From JBBDWJ01 sp040902925 (GTDB lineage: Bacteria > Acidobacteriota > Terriglobia > Bryobacterales > UBA6623): 8,171 nt of DNA. Under the pieces are notes generated by a model, which was not told the DNA's origin, did not search any database, and was given only the letters and a program-made list of their open reading frames with translations. A program made the position numbers and the translations under genes. The stretch is from positions 1 through 8,171 of the forward strand of contig JBBDWJ010000050.1 of assembly GCA_040902925.1 (NCBI GenBank). The letters run 5' to 3'. Below, piece after piece: positions 1-5,738 of this stretch (position 1 is the stretch's first letter; every line of letters starts with the position of its first letter).

Positions 1-23
1 CCCATCCGCAAGGGTGGGGCCAC
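1..23 (+). repeat. GNRA-capped hairpin repeat, copy 1
   Basis: The left arm cccatcc (1-7) pairs with gggtggg (12-18) through six Watson-Crick pairs and one T-G pair, around a gcaa loop (8-11). As RNA this would be a GNRA tetraloop. The 23 nt match copy 3 (1629-1651) at 19 positions, and the reverse complement of copy 2 (95-117) also at 19. The window edge cuts off anything to the left, so the companion hairpin seen beside the other two copies cannot be checked here. It looks like a small interspersed intergenic repeat; function unknown. Confidence 0.6.
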
Positions 24-94
24 ACATCTCAAAGTCGCGGCGAACCGTGCAAGGGGCGAGACCCTGCATCGTGACGGCCTCCCGCGAAAGGCTG

Positions 95-138
95 GTCACC
101 CCATCCTCGCGGATGGGGCTCGGATCGCCTGCGGCGAT
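95..138 (-). repeat. Two-hairpin repeat, copy 2 (inverted)
   Basis: Read on the - strand, this holds a 15-nt hairpin (plus coordinates 124-138; stem atcgcc/ggcgat, loop gca), then 6 nt, then a perfect 8-bp stem (99-106 with 111-118) around a gcga loop, again of GNRA type. It is the best-paired of the three copies and lies opposite in orientation to copy 1, giving a head-to-head pair across about 70 nt, similar in layout to REP/BIME pairs. The loop fits the GNRA pattern only when read on the - strand, which sets the orientation. Confidence 0.65.
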
Positions 139-202
139 TGCGGAGTCCATAGAGTGAAACTGACCGACCCGCAGGTTTAGAACACGACCCAGAGCAGCGC
201 AC

Positions 203-232
203 AAGACATATGACTGGCAACATTGCTACAAT
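203..232 (+). promoter_or_regulatory. Possible sigma70-type promoter for the RDD gene
   Basis: A TACAAT box (227-232) matches the TATAAT consensus at 5 of 6 positions. It sits 18 nt after AAGACA (203-208), which matches TTGACA at 4 of 6. This is one of the few AT-rich patches in the window and lies in the only long non-coding stretch before a rightward gene. A transcript starting near 239 would have a leader of about 175 nt, including the two hairpins at 345-392. This is a consensus match only. Confidence 0.3.
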
Positions 233-344
233 AAATGTTCGCGAGCTGCCCAGCTTGCGTTTGCACAGCGCCCGCAACTGTGTTGTGTTCGCGCCGCTAA
301 AGGCGTCAGCACACTTTGTCCGGTTTCGGCTTTTCCCGCAAGCC

Positions 345-392
345 GCCGACTGGTAGGTCGGCAATCGTTTGTTGACAGGCGTAGCCCTGTCA
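345..392 (+). promoter_or_regulatory. Two consecutive hairpins in the leader of the RDD gene
   Basis: The first is a perfect 6-bp stem, gccgac (345-350) with gtcggc (357-362), and a 6-nt loop. The second is a perfect 7-bp stem, tgacagg (373-379) with cctgtca (386-392), also with a 6-nt loop. The second ends 12 nt before the ribosome binding site. The pair could shape mRNA stability or translation, or act as a protein-binding site. Neither is followed by a T tract, so they are not intrinsic terminators. No known riboswitch class is recognised. Confidence 0.4.
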
Positions 393-404
393 GCTCGTCA
401 GGCT

Positions 405-410
405 GGAGGA
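405..410 (+). promoter_or_regulatory. Shine-Dalgarno site that sets the RDD gene start
   Basis: GGAGGA lies 3 nt before the ATG at 414. It supports that start over the in-frame TTG at 369, whose extra 15 residues would place the zinc-ribbon cysteines away from the N-terminus. It is the only strong Shine-Dalgarno sequence before any gene in this window; the leftward genes have weak or none. Confidence 0.7.
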
Positions 411-413
411 GCC

Positions 414-1538
414 ATGAGTTGTAGCCACTGCGGGTTTTCCAACGATACTTCGGAGCATCGCTGCGCGCGCTGCGGCCGTCCATTACAGCTACGGATGGGG
501 GCCCATTGGCGGCGCTCCGGCCTGGAGAGCGACACCGCGCTGGCATCCCTGCCGGCGACGGGCCTGAGCGAGCCGCCGCCCACGCGGCAGCCTCTTTGGA
601 AGCAGGAGCTCAACCGCAAATTGGAAGGCTATCGCGACCGCCAGAAGCTCGGCGAGAGTGACGGTCAGGCTCCCGGCCCCGAAGGGATCGCGAACCAGCA
701 TCCGGAAAAGCATGTGACCCTGGTGGGGCGCATGGCCGCGGCCGCCGGCGCCGGTACCGCCTCGAAAAAAGTTTCGTTTCTGAGGGCACAGCCGGTAGGC
801 CCGGCGGGTCCCAAACCGCAGGCCGAGCGGAATTGGCGCCGCGTAACGCCGGTACCCGACTCCCAAAAACTGCCGCCGCTGCCGAAGCCAGCCAACGGGG
901 TGACCGCGCCCGCGGCGGCGAAGCCTGCAATGCGGGTCGAAAAACCCGCAGCGCGCCTTGAGAAACTCTCGCCGCGCGCTGAAACCCCGGCGCCGGAGGC
1001 CCAAACAGCGGTTCCGCCTCCCCGTTACCATCGCGACGTCGCCGCCGCGGCGCCGATCGCACCGCTGGCGATCCGCGCGGTGGCGGGCGTTCTGGACTTC
1101 TCGATCATCGTCGTGGCGGTCGGCGTGTTTCTCGGCGTTTTCTACTTGATGGGAGGCGTGGCTCTCACCGACCTGGAGGGGTTGCGCTCGATCGCGATCG
1201 CTTTCCTGGTGATCGTCTGCTTCTACTGGGTGTTCTATGTGGGCTACCTGGGAGGCACCAGCGGAATGAACTGGCTGGGCCTACGGGTGCTCAATTTTGA
1301 TGGTGAGCCGCCCAGCAAGGGCCAGCGCCGGGCGCGCGCGGTGGGTACGATCCTCAGCACGATGTCTCTCGGTCTGGGATTCGCCTGGTCGATCGCCGAT
1401 GAGGAAAAGCTGACCTGGCACGACCGCATGTCGAAAACGTTTGTGACGCGGGATGGCTCGGTGGGCTTCCGCGCGCGAACCTCTGGCGGGGCCACCGGCA
1501 AGCGGCTGCCGGAATTGCGAACCGCGACCCGAGCGTAG
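414..1538 (+). CDS. Zinc-ribbon/RDD-domain membrane protein
   Basis: The 374-residue protein opens with a zinc ribbon: C3 and C6 (CSHC), then C17 and C20 (CARC). A basic segment follows at about 61-77 (LWKQELNRKLEGYRDRQ). Residues 80-215 are a Pro/Ala/Lys-rich, probably disordered cytoplasmic linker. The RDD domain spans about 219-345: R221 and D228 in the first membrane segment (about 225-247), a second segment at 259-278, then GGTSGMNWLGLRVLNFDGEPPSKGQ and WHDRMSKT, whose D337 is the third signature residue. Membrane placement is clear; the biochemical role is not. RDD proteins are mostly uncharacterised, though an antiport role has been proposed for one. The start follows from GGAGGA at 405-410. 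It is convergent with the glycosyltransferase block, so it is probably not part of that operon. Confidence 0.9.
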   Translation: MSCSHCGFSNDTSEHRCARCGRPLQLRMGAHWRRSGLESDTALASLPATGLSEPPPTRQPLWKQELNRKLEGYRDRQKLGESDGQAPGPEGIANQHPEKHVTLVGRMAAAAGAGTASKKVSFLRAQPVGPAGPKPQAERNWRRVTPVPDSQKLPPLPKPANGVTAPAAAKPAMRVEKPAARLEKLSPRAETPAPEAQTAVPPPRYHRDVAAAAPIAPLAIRAVAGVLDFSIIVVAVGVFLGVFYLMGGVALTDLEGLRSIAIAFLVIVCFYWVFYVGYLGGTSGMNWLGLRVLNFDGEPPSKGQRRARAVGTILSTMSLGLGFAWSIADEEKLTWHDRMSKTFVTRDGSVGFRARTSGGATGKRLPELRTATRA

Positions 1539-1585
1539 AGTCACGGCGGGCAGGCCGCTGCTCATATAGCCGCACTGGGCTGAGC

Positions 1586-1613
1586 CCGCCATCGCCGTAC
1601 GCCGCCATCGCCG
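1586..1613 (+). repeat. Short tandem duplication, 16-bp period
   Basis: The 12-mer ccgccatcgccg occurs at 1586-1597 and again at 1602-1613, a 16-nt step. The second copy runs into the hairpin of repeat copy 3 (starting at 1607), so the duplication may have arisen from the edge of that element. Confidence 0.5.
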
Positions 1614-1651
1614 CAGGCGATCCAAAAGCCCGTCCGTGAGGGTGGAGCCAC
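1607..1651 (+). repeat. Two-hairpin repeat, copy 3
   Basis: The 15-nt hairpin at 1607-1621 (atcgcc, gca, ggcgat) is identical to the reverse complement of 124-138, and the next two bases also match. After 7 nt comes the core at 1629-1651, whose arms pair as in copy 1 around a gtga loop, again of GNRA type. One arm pair uses G-T in place of A-T, and the outermost pair is lost (C-A). It lies in the 181-nt gap between the convergent RDD and GT2 genes, where such repeats often sit. It has no T tract, so terminator activity is unsupported. Confidence 0.6.
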
Positions 1652-1719
1652 CTCCGTCAAACCGCTAGGGTGCCGGTTCCTGGCGCTGACAACCCGACCC
1701 ACAACGACAGCGTCGGGCT

Positions 1720-2775
1720 TCACTTCGACGACAACACCGTGGAGCTTCGCGTAAGAACAGCGAACCGTGGTCTGCCGGTCCGCCGCAGCACGACAAAATC
1801 AGCCACTCCCCGTAAGAATCCGTAGCCGAAACCGAAATGGTACGTGGCGAAGACCGCCGGCATCACCGGCAGATACCGCCAGCTTGAGCGATTTCCACAA
1901 AGGGTGGCGCTCGAAGCGAGGCTCGCCGCTCCATAAAGGACGATCAGCCCAAGCAAGCATCTCCAAGCCCAATCGCTAAAGGGCGTGGCCGCGGCAAGCA
2001 GCAGGAGACAGGCAACGAATCCGCCGGGAACCAACTGCCGCACCGAAGCCGGGATCTTGTGCTTGCGGATGACCCGCACTTTCCAATAGCCATACTGCGT
2101 ATATTGCCGGAACAATTGCCGCAGCGAACCGCGGGGCGCGTACCGCGAGCGGATGCGCGGCGTCTGCCAGATTCTTCCCCCGCCGCGCTGGATTCTCAAG
2201 TTCAGTTCGTTGTCCTGGCTGCGCACGAGTTCCTCGTCAAACAGCCCATATTTCTCAAAGACCTCGCGACGCCAGCAGCCCAGGTAGACCGTGTCGAGAT
2301 CCCCCTCATAGGCGGGATCGTGCGCCCGGCCGCCCCCGGAAACGAACCGCGAGGCGAAGGCAATTGCGATCGCTTTCGACAGATAGGTCGAGCCGGCAGC
2401 GACCCACGGTCCGCCGACGTTGTCGGCTCCACTCTCGTGCAGGGCGCGCAGGCACTCGGCGATATAGTCGCGCGCGTAAACGGTGTGGACATCCATGCGC
2501 AGGATGACCTCACCATGCGCCTGCCGGATGGCGGAATTAAGGCCGGCCGAGACGATTCTTTTTGGATTGTCGATGACGCCGATTCGCCGGCGCCGTTGAC
2601 TGTAGGGCTCGATGCGCGCGCGGGTGCCGTCGTCGCTGCCGCCATCGGCAATCAGAACCTCGAGTTCCGTGCCATCGGGTAGTTTCTGCTGGAACAGGCA
2701 GTCGAGAAATCTGTCGATGTGATCAGCCTCATTTCGACAGGGGACAATGACCGTGACGATTCTTGGGGATTGCAT
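1720..2775 (-). CDS. ExoA-like GT2 glycosyltransferase with C-terminal membrane region
   Basis: Family 2 glycosyltransferase, GT-A fold, expected to add a sugar from a nucleotide donor to a lipid-linked glycan at the cytoplasmic membrane face. In the 351-residue product: the IVTVIVPCRNE opening strand (6-16), DGGSDDGT (44-51), RMDVH (93-97) at the metal-binding DxD position, and SQDNELNLRI (186-195) at the catalytic-base position, where Q187-D188 stands in place of the usual ED. QYTQYGYWKVRV (224-235) follows. Hydrophobic segments lie at about 249-265, 270-290 and 301-323, with the HFGFGYGFLRG ending seen in succinoglycan ExoA-type enzymes. The ATG at 2775 puts the first strand at the N-terminus. 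A TTG at 2898 would add 41 basic, unmatched residues and lies in a possible terminator T tract. Neither start has a good Shine-Dalgarno. Sugar specificity is unknown. Confidence 0.9.
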   Translation of the reverse strand: MQSPRIVTVIVPCRNEADHIDRFLDCLFQQKLPDGTELEVLIADGGSDDGTRARIEPYSQRRRRIGVIDNPKRIVSAGLNSAIRQAHGEVILRMDVHTVYARDYIAECLRALHESGADNVGGPWVAAGSTYLSKAIAIAFASRFVSGGGRAHDPAYEGDLDTVYLGCWRREVFEKYGLFDEELVRSQDNELNLRIQRGGGRIWQTPRIRSRYAPRGSLRQLFRQYTQYGYWKVRVIRKHKIPASVRQLVPGGFVACLLLLAAATPFSDWAWRCLLGLIVLYGAASLASSATLCGNRSSWRYLPVMPAVFATYHFGFGYGFLRGVADFVVLRRTGRPRFAVLTRSSTVLSSK

Positions 2776-2896
2776 AGTTGTTGCCGTATTTGGAGAGTTC
2801 GGCTTCGGCCCGGCCGAATGGCAGCACGGAATTGCCGGCCGCCGGCGTTTTGCGCGGCGCCGTAGGGTTTCAGAGAGTGGCTGGAATGTGGTCTTC

Positions 2897-2917
2897 AAAA
2901 GCCGCCAGTATTGCGGC
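2897..2917 (-). terminator. Weak intrinsic terminator candidate
   Basis: On the - strand a 5-bp GC stem (gccgc with gcggc, plus coordinates 2913-2917 and 2901-2905) with a 7-nt loop is followed directly by TTTT (plus 2897-2900). The orientation is right for ending the transcript from the PaaK-like gene. The stem and T tract are short, so strength is doubtful. Confidence 0.25.
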
Positions 2918-2940
2918 GGATCTTCAGCTCACCGAAGAAT

Positions 2941-2972
2941 CGGGTGACGTGAAAAACGGGTGACGTGAAAAA
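2941..2972. repeat. Perfect 16-bp tandem duplication
   Basis: The 16-mer cgggtgacgtgaaaaa is present twice head to tail (2941-2956 and 2957-2972) without a mismatch, and a degenerate third start (cagg) follows. It is intergenic. Perfect identity suggests a recent slippage event. The paired tgacgt cores could also serve as direct-repeat binding sites, but nothing else supports that. Confidence 0.8.
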
Positions 2973-3069
2973 CAGGTAGCCCCAGACAGAACCTTGGGAT
3001 GGGATGGGACGGTGCGGGACCGGAAAAATGGACCTGTCGCCGATCCGGCCGGCGGCAAAGTACCGGTCC

Positions 3070-4512
3070 TCAGATGCTCGTTAGTGTGGATATTTCTTGG
3101 TGATCGCGGTCGCGGGGCGCGCCTGGCCGTTCGGCGGGCGGAAGCTCGCAAATCACGGCGCGGAACTTGCCATTGGGGCCGCGCGGGATCTCTTCCATCG
3201 GTTCCAGCACCACGGCAACAGGACCCATGCGGGCCCGCAGAGCATCGCGGATTGACTCGCCGGCTGCCGGGGTGTAGCCGCCGGCGGGCACGTAGCGAAC
3301 GATGACGCGGTCGAGGGAAGGCTGAACGATCTGGGCTTCGCGAATCGGCAGACTGCCTTTGAAGACGGGATCAAGGCGTCCGACCCGCCTCCCATCCAGC
3401 GTATAGAGCATGTCGTCGTCACGGCCTTCGATGCGATCGAACAGCGGCAGCGTGCGGCCACACGCGCACGGGGATTCGGCATCTCGCCGCGCCACGCGGT
3501 CTCCCAAGCGGTAGCGTATCAAAGGCATGTCGGCCTCCAGCAGGCTTGTGCCAACGAGATCGCCAGCCTGGCCGTCTTCGACGGGTGTGCCCTGGTCGAG
3601 GATTTCGGTCCAGCCCATCTCGGGCCAGGAATGCAGCCCGCCAAACTCGCACTCGCCGGCGGCGGCGACCAACTCGACCATGCCATAGGTTTCCCGCAGC
3701 GCGCAGCCGAAAGCAGCTCGAACAGCCCGCCGCTGGCGCTCGAACACCGGCTCGGCGTTTGCTATGGCGACCCGAAAGGTTTTCCGTACACCGGTTGCCA
3801 AGGCCGCTTCCGCCAATGCATAAAGCGAAGACGGATAGCCCCACAGATACCGAACGTCATAACGCTCGAGCGCTTCGAGGATCGCGGGACAGTAGCGCGG
3901 CGACAGATGATACGAGGAAACGTAGAGCTGCTTCATGGCGGCGTTCCAGGCCCAAAACGGCGGCTTCGTTTGGCTGAACGGGGCCACCAGTTGGCCGCCG
4001 GCCATTGCCCAGCGGTCACGCCGCGAAACGCCGTACCACAGACGGTGGCGCGCTTCGTAGAGGGCGTAACGCGCGCGCAGCGTTCGCTGACTTCGCCAAA
4101 GCTGGAGCGGCCGGCCGCTTGTGCCGCTGGTATGGTCACGCACCATGCGGCGCGGCTGGCAGTCATCGGCCAGAAACGCCAGCGGCTGGCGGCGCAGCTT
4201 TTCCCCTTCGAGAATGGGCCAGTTTTCGAGCCGCTCCCATGAGGAATAATCGCCGCGGCTTCTACGGCGCGCCCAGGCATCGCGATAGAAGGGCACGCGA
4301 GTTGCGGCGCGATGCAAAACCTGGGCGAGGCGTTCCTGCTGCCAATCGCGCCAGCGCTGGGGACTCCAGTATTCGCGCTCCATGGCTTCCTCAACGAGCC
4401 GGTCGGTGTCAGGACCGTAACGTTGGCTCCGCAACTGCGCACCCCGCAGCGTGGCCGCCGCCGGACGAATCCAGGCGGGCAAGTGATGGTAGAAGGCAAC
4501 AAGATGACTCAT
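3070..4512 (-). CDS. PaaK/CapK-like adenylate-forming enzyme (AMP-dependent ligase)
   Basis: This is a 480-residue member of the phenylacetate-CoA-ligase-like branch of the ANL superfamily, expected to activate a carboxylic acid as acyl-AMP and pass it to CoA or another acceptor in the cytoplasm. Visible motifs: the N-terminal HHLPAWIRPAAATLRG stretch common in CapK-type proteins, the phosphate-binding loop HTSGTSGRP (127-135), the adenine-site motif YGMVE (276-280), C349-x-CGR, RIEGRDDD (360-367), and C-terminal GPNGKFR with K449 as the likely catalytic lysine. All key motifs are intact, so activity is plausible. The ATG at 4512 lies 5 nt after the preceding stop; an in-frame ATG at 4554 would overlap that gene and add 14 residues unlike the family. 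CapK-type genes are recurrent in capsule and exopolysaccharide clusters, where their substrate is mostly unproven. The substrate here is unknown. Confidence 0.88.
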   Translation of the reverse strand: MSHLVAFYHHLPAWIRPAAATLRGAQLRSQRYGPDTDRLVEEAMEREYWSPQRWRDWQQERLAQVLHRAATRVPFYRDAWARRRSRGDYSSWERLENWPILEGEKLRRQPLAFLADDCQPRRMVRDHTSGTSGRPLQLWRSQRTLRARYALYEARHRLWYGVSRRDRWAMAGGQLVAPFSQTKPPFWAWNAAMKQLYVSSYHLSPRYCPAILEALERYDVRYLWGYPSSLYALAEAALATGVRKTFRVAIANAEPVFERQRRAVRAAFGCALRETYGMVELVAAAGECEFGGLHSWPEMGWTEILDQGTPVEDGQAGDLVGTSLLEADMPLIRYRLGDRVARRDAESPCACGRTLPLFDRIEGRDDDMLYTLDGRRVGRLDPVFKGSLPIREAQIVQPSLDRVIVRYVPAGGYTPAAGESIRDALRARMGPVAVVLEPMEEIPRGPNGKFRAVICELPPAERPGAPRDRDHQEISTLTSI

Positions 4513-4517
4513 GGCAT

Positions 4518-5663
4518 TCAAGCGCCGACGGTTGTCTGAAACAGGCGCTCCCATAACGGAAGAATCGTGGACCAGTCGTAGGACTCGGCATTGCGCCGCG
4601 CGTTACGCGAAAGTTCCCCGGCAAGCGCCGGTTGGCGCAACAGTCGCCGCACGGCCGAGGCCATCTCGGCGGGGCGTCCGCAGGGCGTGAGCAGCCCGTC
4701 GTGTTCGTGGCGTAACAGATAAGACATGCCGCCGGCATCGGTGCTGACGATGCACAGCCCGCCGGCCATGGCTTCAAGAACGCTGACCGGAGTGTTGTCC
4801 ACGCGCGAAGTATTGAGGAAGATGTCGCCGCGATCGAGCAACCCAGGGAGCGCGGTTTTTGCGGCCGCGCCGGGGAACAAGATGTGCTGGCCGAGACCGC
4901 GCCGTTCTGCCATGCGGCGGGTCCGCGCCAGGCTGCCATCGCCCTTGTCAGGGCCGATCATCACGAGCTGAGCGGCAGGGAATTCGCGAACCAGCTCGCT
5001 GAGCGCCGTGACTGCGAGTTCGGGCTCATAGATGCGGTGAAACGCCCGCAACCAGACCAAACGCGGCTGTGGCGCCGTGCGCGGCCGGTAGCGGTACGCC
5101 GCGACATCGATGGGATTCGGAATCAGGTGGATGGGGGCCGTTGACCGGTTGATCGTTTGACCGGTTGATCCGCGGTGGTGGGCCGCGGGATGCTCGCGCA
5201 AGGAAGGCGTCGCTGTGGACGTTGCGATTCGGCTGATTCGCTGATTCGTTGCCTCGAAGTGGTCGAACAGAAAACGCGAAGGGGTAGTGACAGCCGCAGC
5301 CCCGTTGAGAATGCGGGTGAAGCGTCGCCGCCGCCTGCGCGCGAATCGCGCCAGGTCGCCGCCTCGCAACGTAACGACATACGGCTTGCCGATGAGACGC
5401 AGCAGGTTGCCGGCAGCCTCGGCCCACAGGAAGGCTTTACCGCTGTAAACGTCTACGTGGGCGACATCGAAGTCTTGGCGCGCGCTCCAAACCGTGCCGA
5501 GCATGTCACAGAGGCGCGCGATTCGGCCCAGCTTGCCGGACGTGGTTAGGACTTGCCAGCCGCGCTCCCGCAGCCGAACGGCGAGCGACTCGCAGACGCT
5601 CGGGTTCACGCCGGCTCCCGAGAGATGGTTACCGATCAGCAACGTCGTAGGTTTCGTGTTCAT
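4518..5663 (-). CDS. GT4-family glycosyltransferase with expanded interdomain linker
   Basis: A 381-residue GT-B retaining glycosyltransferase, probably cytoplasmic or membrane-associated, adding one sugar to a polysaccharide precursor. The N-terminal domain opens with LLIGNHLSGAGVNPS (8-22), a glycine-rich loop. VTLRGGDLARF (97-107), VTTPSRF (125-131) and LIPNPIDV (180-187) mark the run to the second domain. WLRAFHRIYEPELAVTAL (204-221) and VDNTPVSVLEAMAGGLCIVSTDAGG (288-312) form the donor site. D289 replaces the first Glu of the E-x7-E motif and E297 is kept; the DNTP...LE form is a known variant, so this need not mean loss of activity. Residues about 137-177 form an unusually long, low-complexity linker coded by short tandem repeats. 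The gene starts 75 nt after the preceding stop with a weak ribosome site, and ends 5 nt before the PaaK-like gene, implying translational linkage. Confidence 0.92.
   Translation of the reverse strand: MNTKPTTLLIGNHLSGAGVNPSVCESLAVRLRERGWQVLTTSGKLGRIARLCDMLGTVWSARQDFDVAHVDVYSGKAFLWAEAAGNLLRLIGKPYVVTLRGGDLARFARRRRRRFTRILNGAAAVTTPSRFLFDHFEATNQRISRIATSTATPSLREHPAAHHRGSTGQTINRSTAPIHLIPNPIDVAAYRYRPRTAPQPRLVWLRAFHRIYEPELAVTALSELVREFPAAQLVMIGPDKGDGSLARTRRMAERRGLGQHILFPGAAAKTALPGLLDRGDIFLNTSRVDNTPVSVLEAMAGGLCIVSTDAGGMSYLLRHEHDGLLTPCGRPAEMASAVRRLLRQPALAGELSRNARRNAESYDWSTILPLWERLFQTTVGA
5141..5170. repeat. 16-bp-period tandem duplication inside the GT4 linker
   Basis: The 14-mer ttgaccggttgatc occurs at 5141-5154 and 5157-5170, separated by gt, a period of 16. 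It codes for about residues 165-175 of the GT4 protein. Because 16 is not a multiple of three, the two copies are read in different frames (STGQ in one, INRS in the other). Confidence 0.8.
5232..5248. repeat. 8-bp tandem duplication inside the GT4 linker
   Basis: The 8-mer gctgattc repeats directly at 5232-5239 and 5240-5247, and a further gattcg lies at 5226-5231. It codes for about residues 139-146 (NQRISRI). It sits about 60 nt from the 16-bp duplication in the same linker. Confidence 0.65.
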
Positions 5664-5738
5664 GGAGTTTGCTTCGCCTTCTGACGGGGCCGCACGCGTG
5701 GCTACCGGGATGAGTTCTTCTGCTGAGGCCGTGAGAGT

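Larger units (their letters stand above)
2776..3069. other. 294-nt gap between the PaaK-like and GT2 genes
   Basis: This is by far the widest gap in the leftward block. It holds a perfect 16-bp tandem duplication (2941-2972), a run of gggat repeats (2996-3005), a weak hairpin with a T tract (2897-2917) and an inverted repeat ggaccgg/ccggtcc (3017-3023 with 3063-3069) just after the PaaK-like stop. No convincing coding frame or promoter is visible. The gap suggests that the GT2 gene may be transcribed separately or only by read-through. Confidence 0.6.

Noticed and set aside
372..377. Perfect TTGACA as a promoter -35 box
   Set aside because: No -10 box lies 16-18 nt downstream (tcgtca at best), and five of its six bases belong to the arm of the 373-392 hairpin.
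1545..1590. ggcggg/cccgcc inverted repeat between the convergent genes as a bidirectional terminator
   Set aside because: The loop is 34 nt, the stem competes with an inner gggc/gccc pairing, and neither side has a T tract.
2059..2682. Long open frame on the + strand, 207 codons
   Set aside because: It is antisense to the GT2 gene, its product shows no recognisable motif, and open antisense frames are expected in GC-rich coding DNA.
2776..2898. TTG start at 2898 for the GT2 gene, adding 41 residues
   Set aside because: The extra residues are basic and unlike a GT2 N-terminus, there is no Shine-Dalgarno, and the TTG overlaps a possible terminator T tract.
3017..3069. Inverted repeat ggaccgg/ccggtcc directly after the PaaK-like stop as a terminator
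   Set aside because: The loop is 39 nt, the stem only 7 bp, and no T tract follows on the - strand.
3631..4242. Long open frame on the + strand, 203 codons
   Set aside because: It lies wholly opposite the motif-rich PaaK-like gene and resembles no family.
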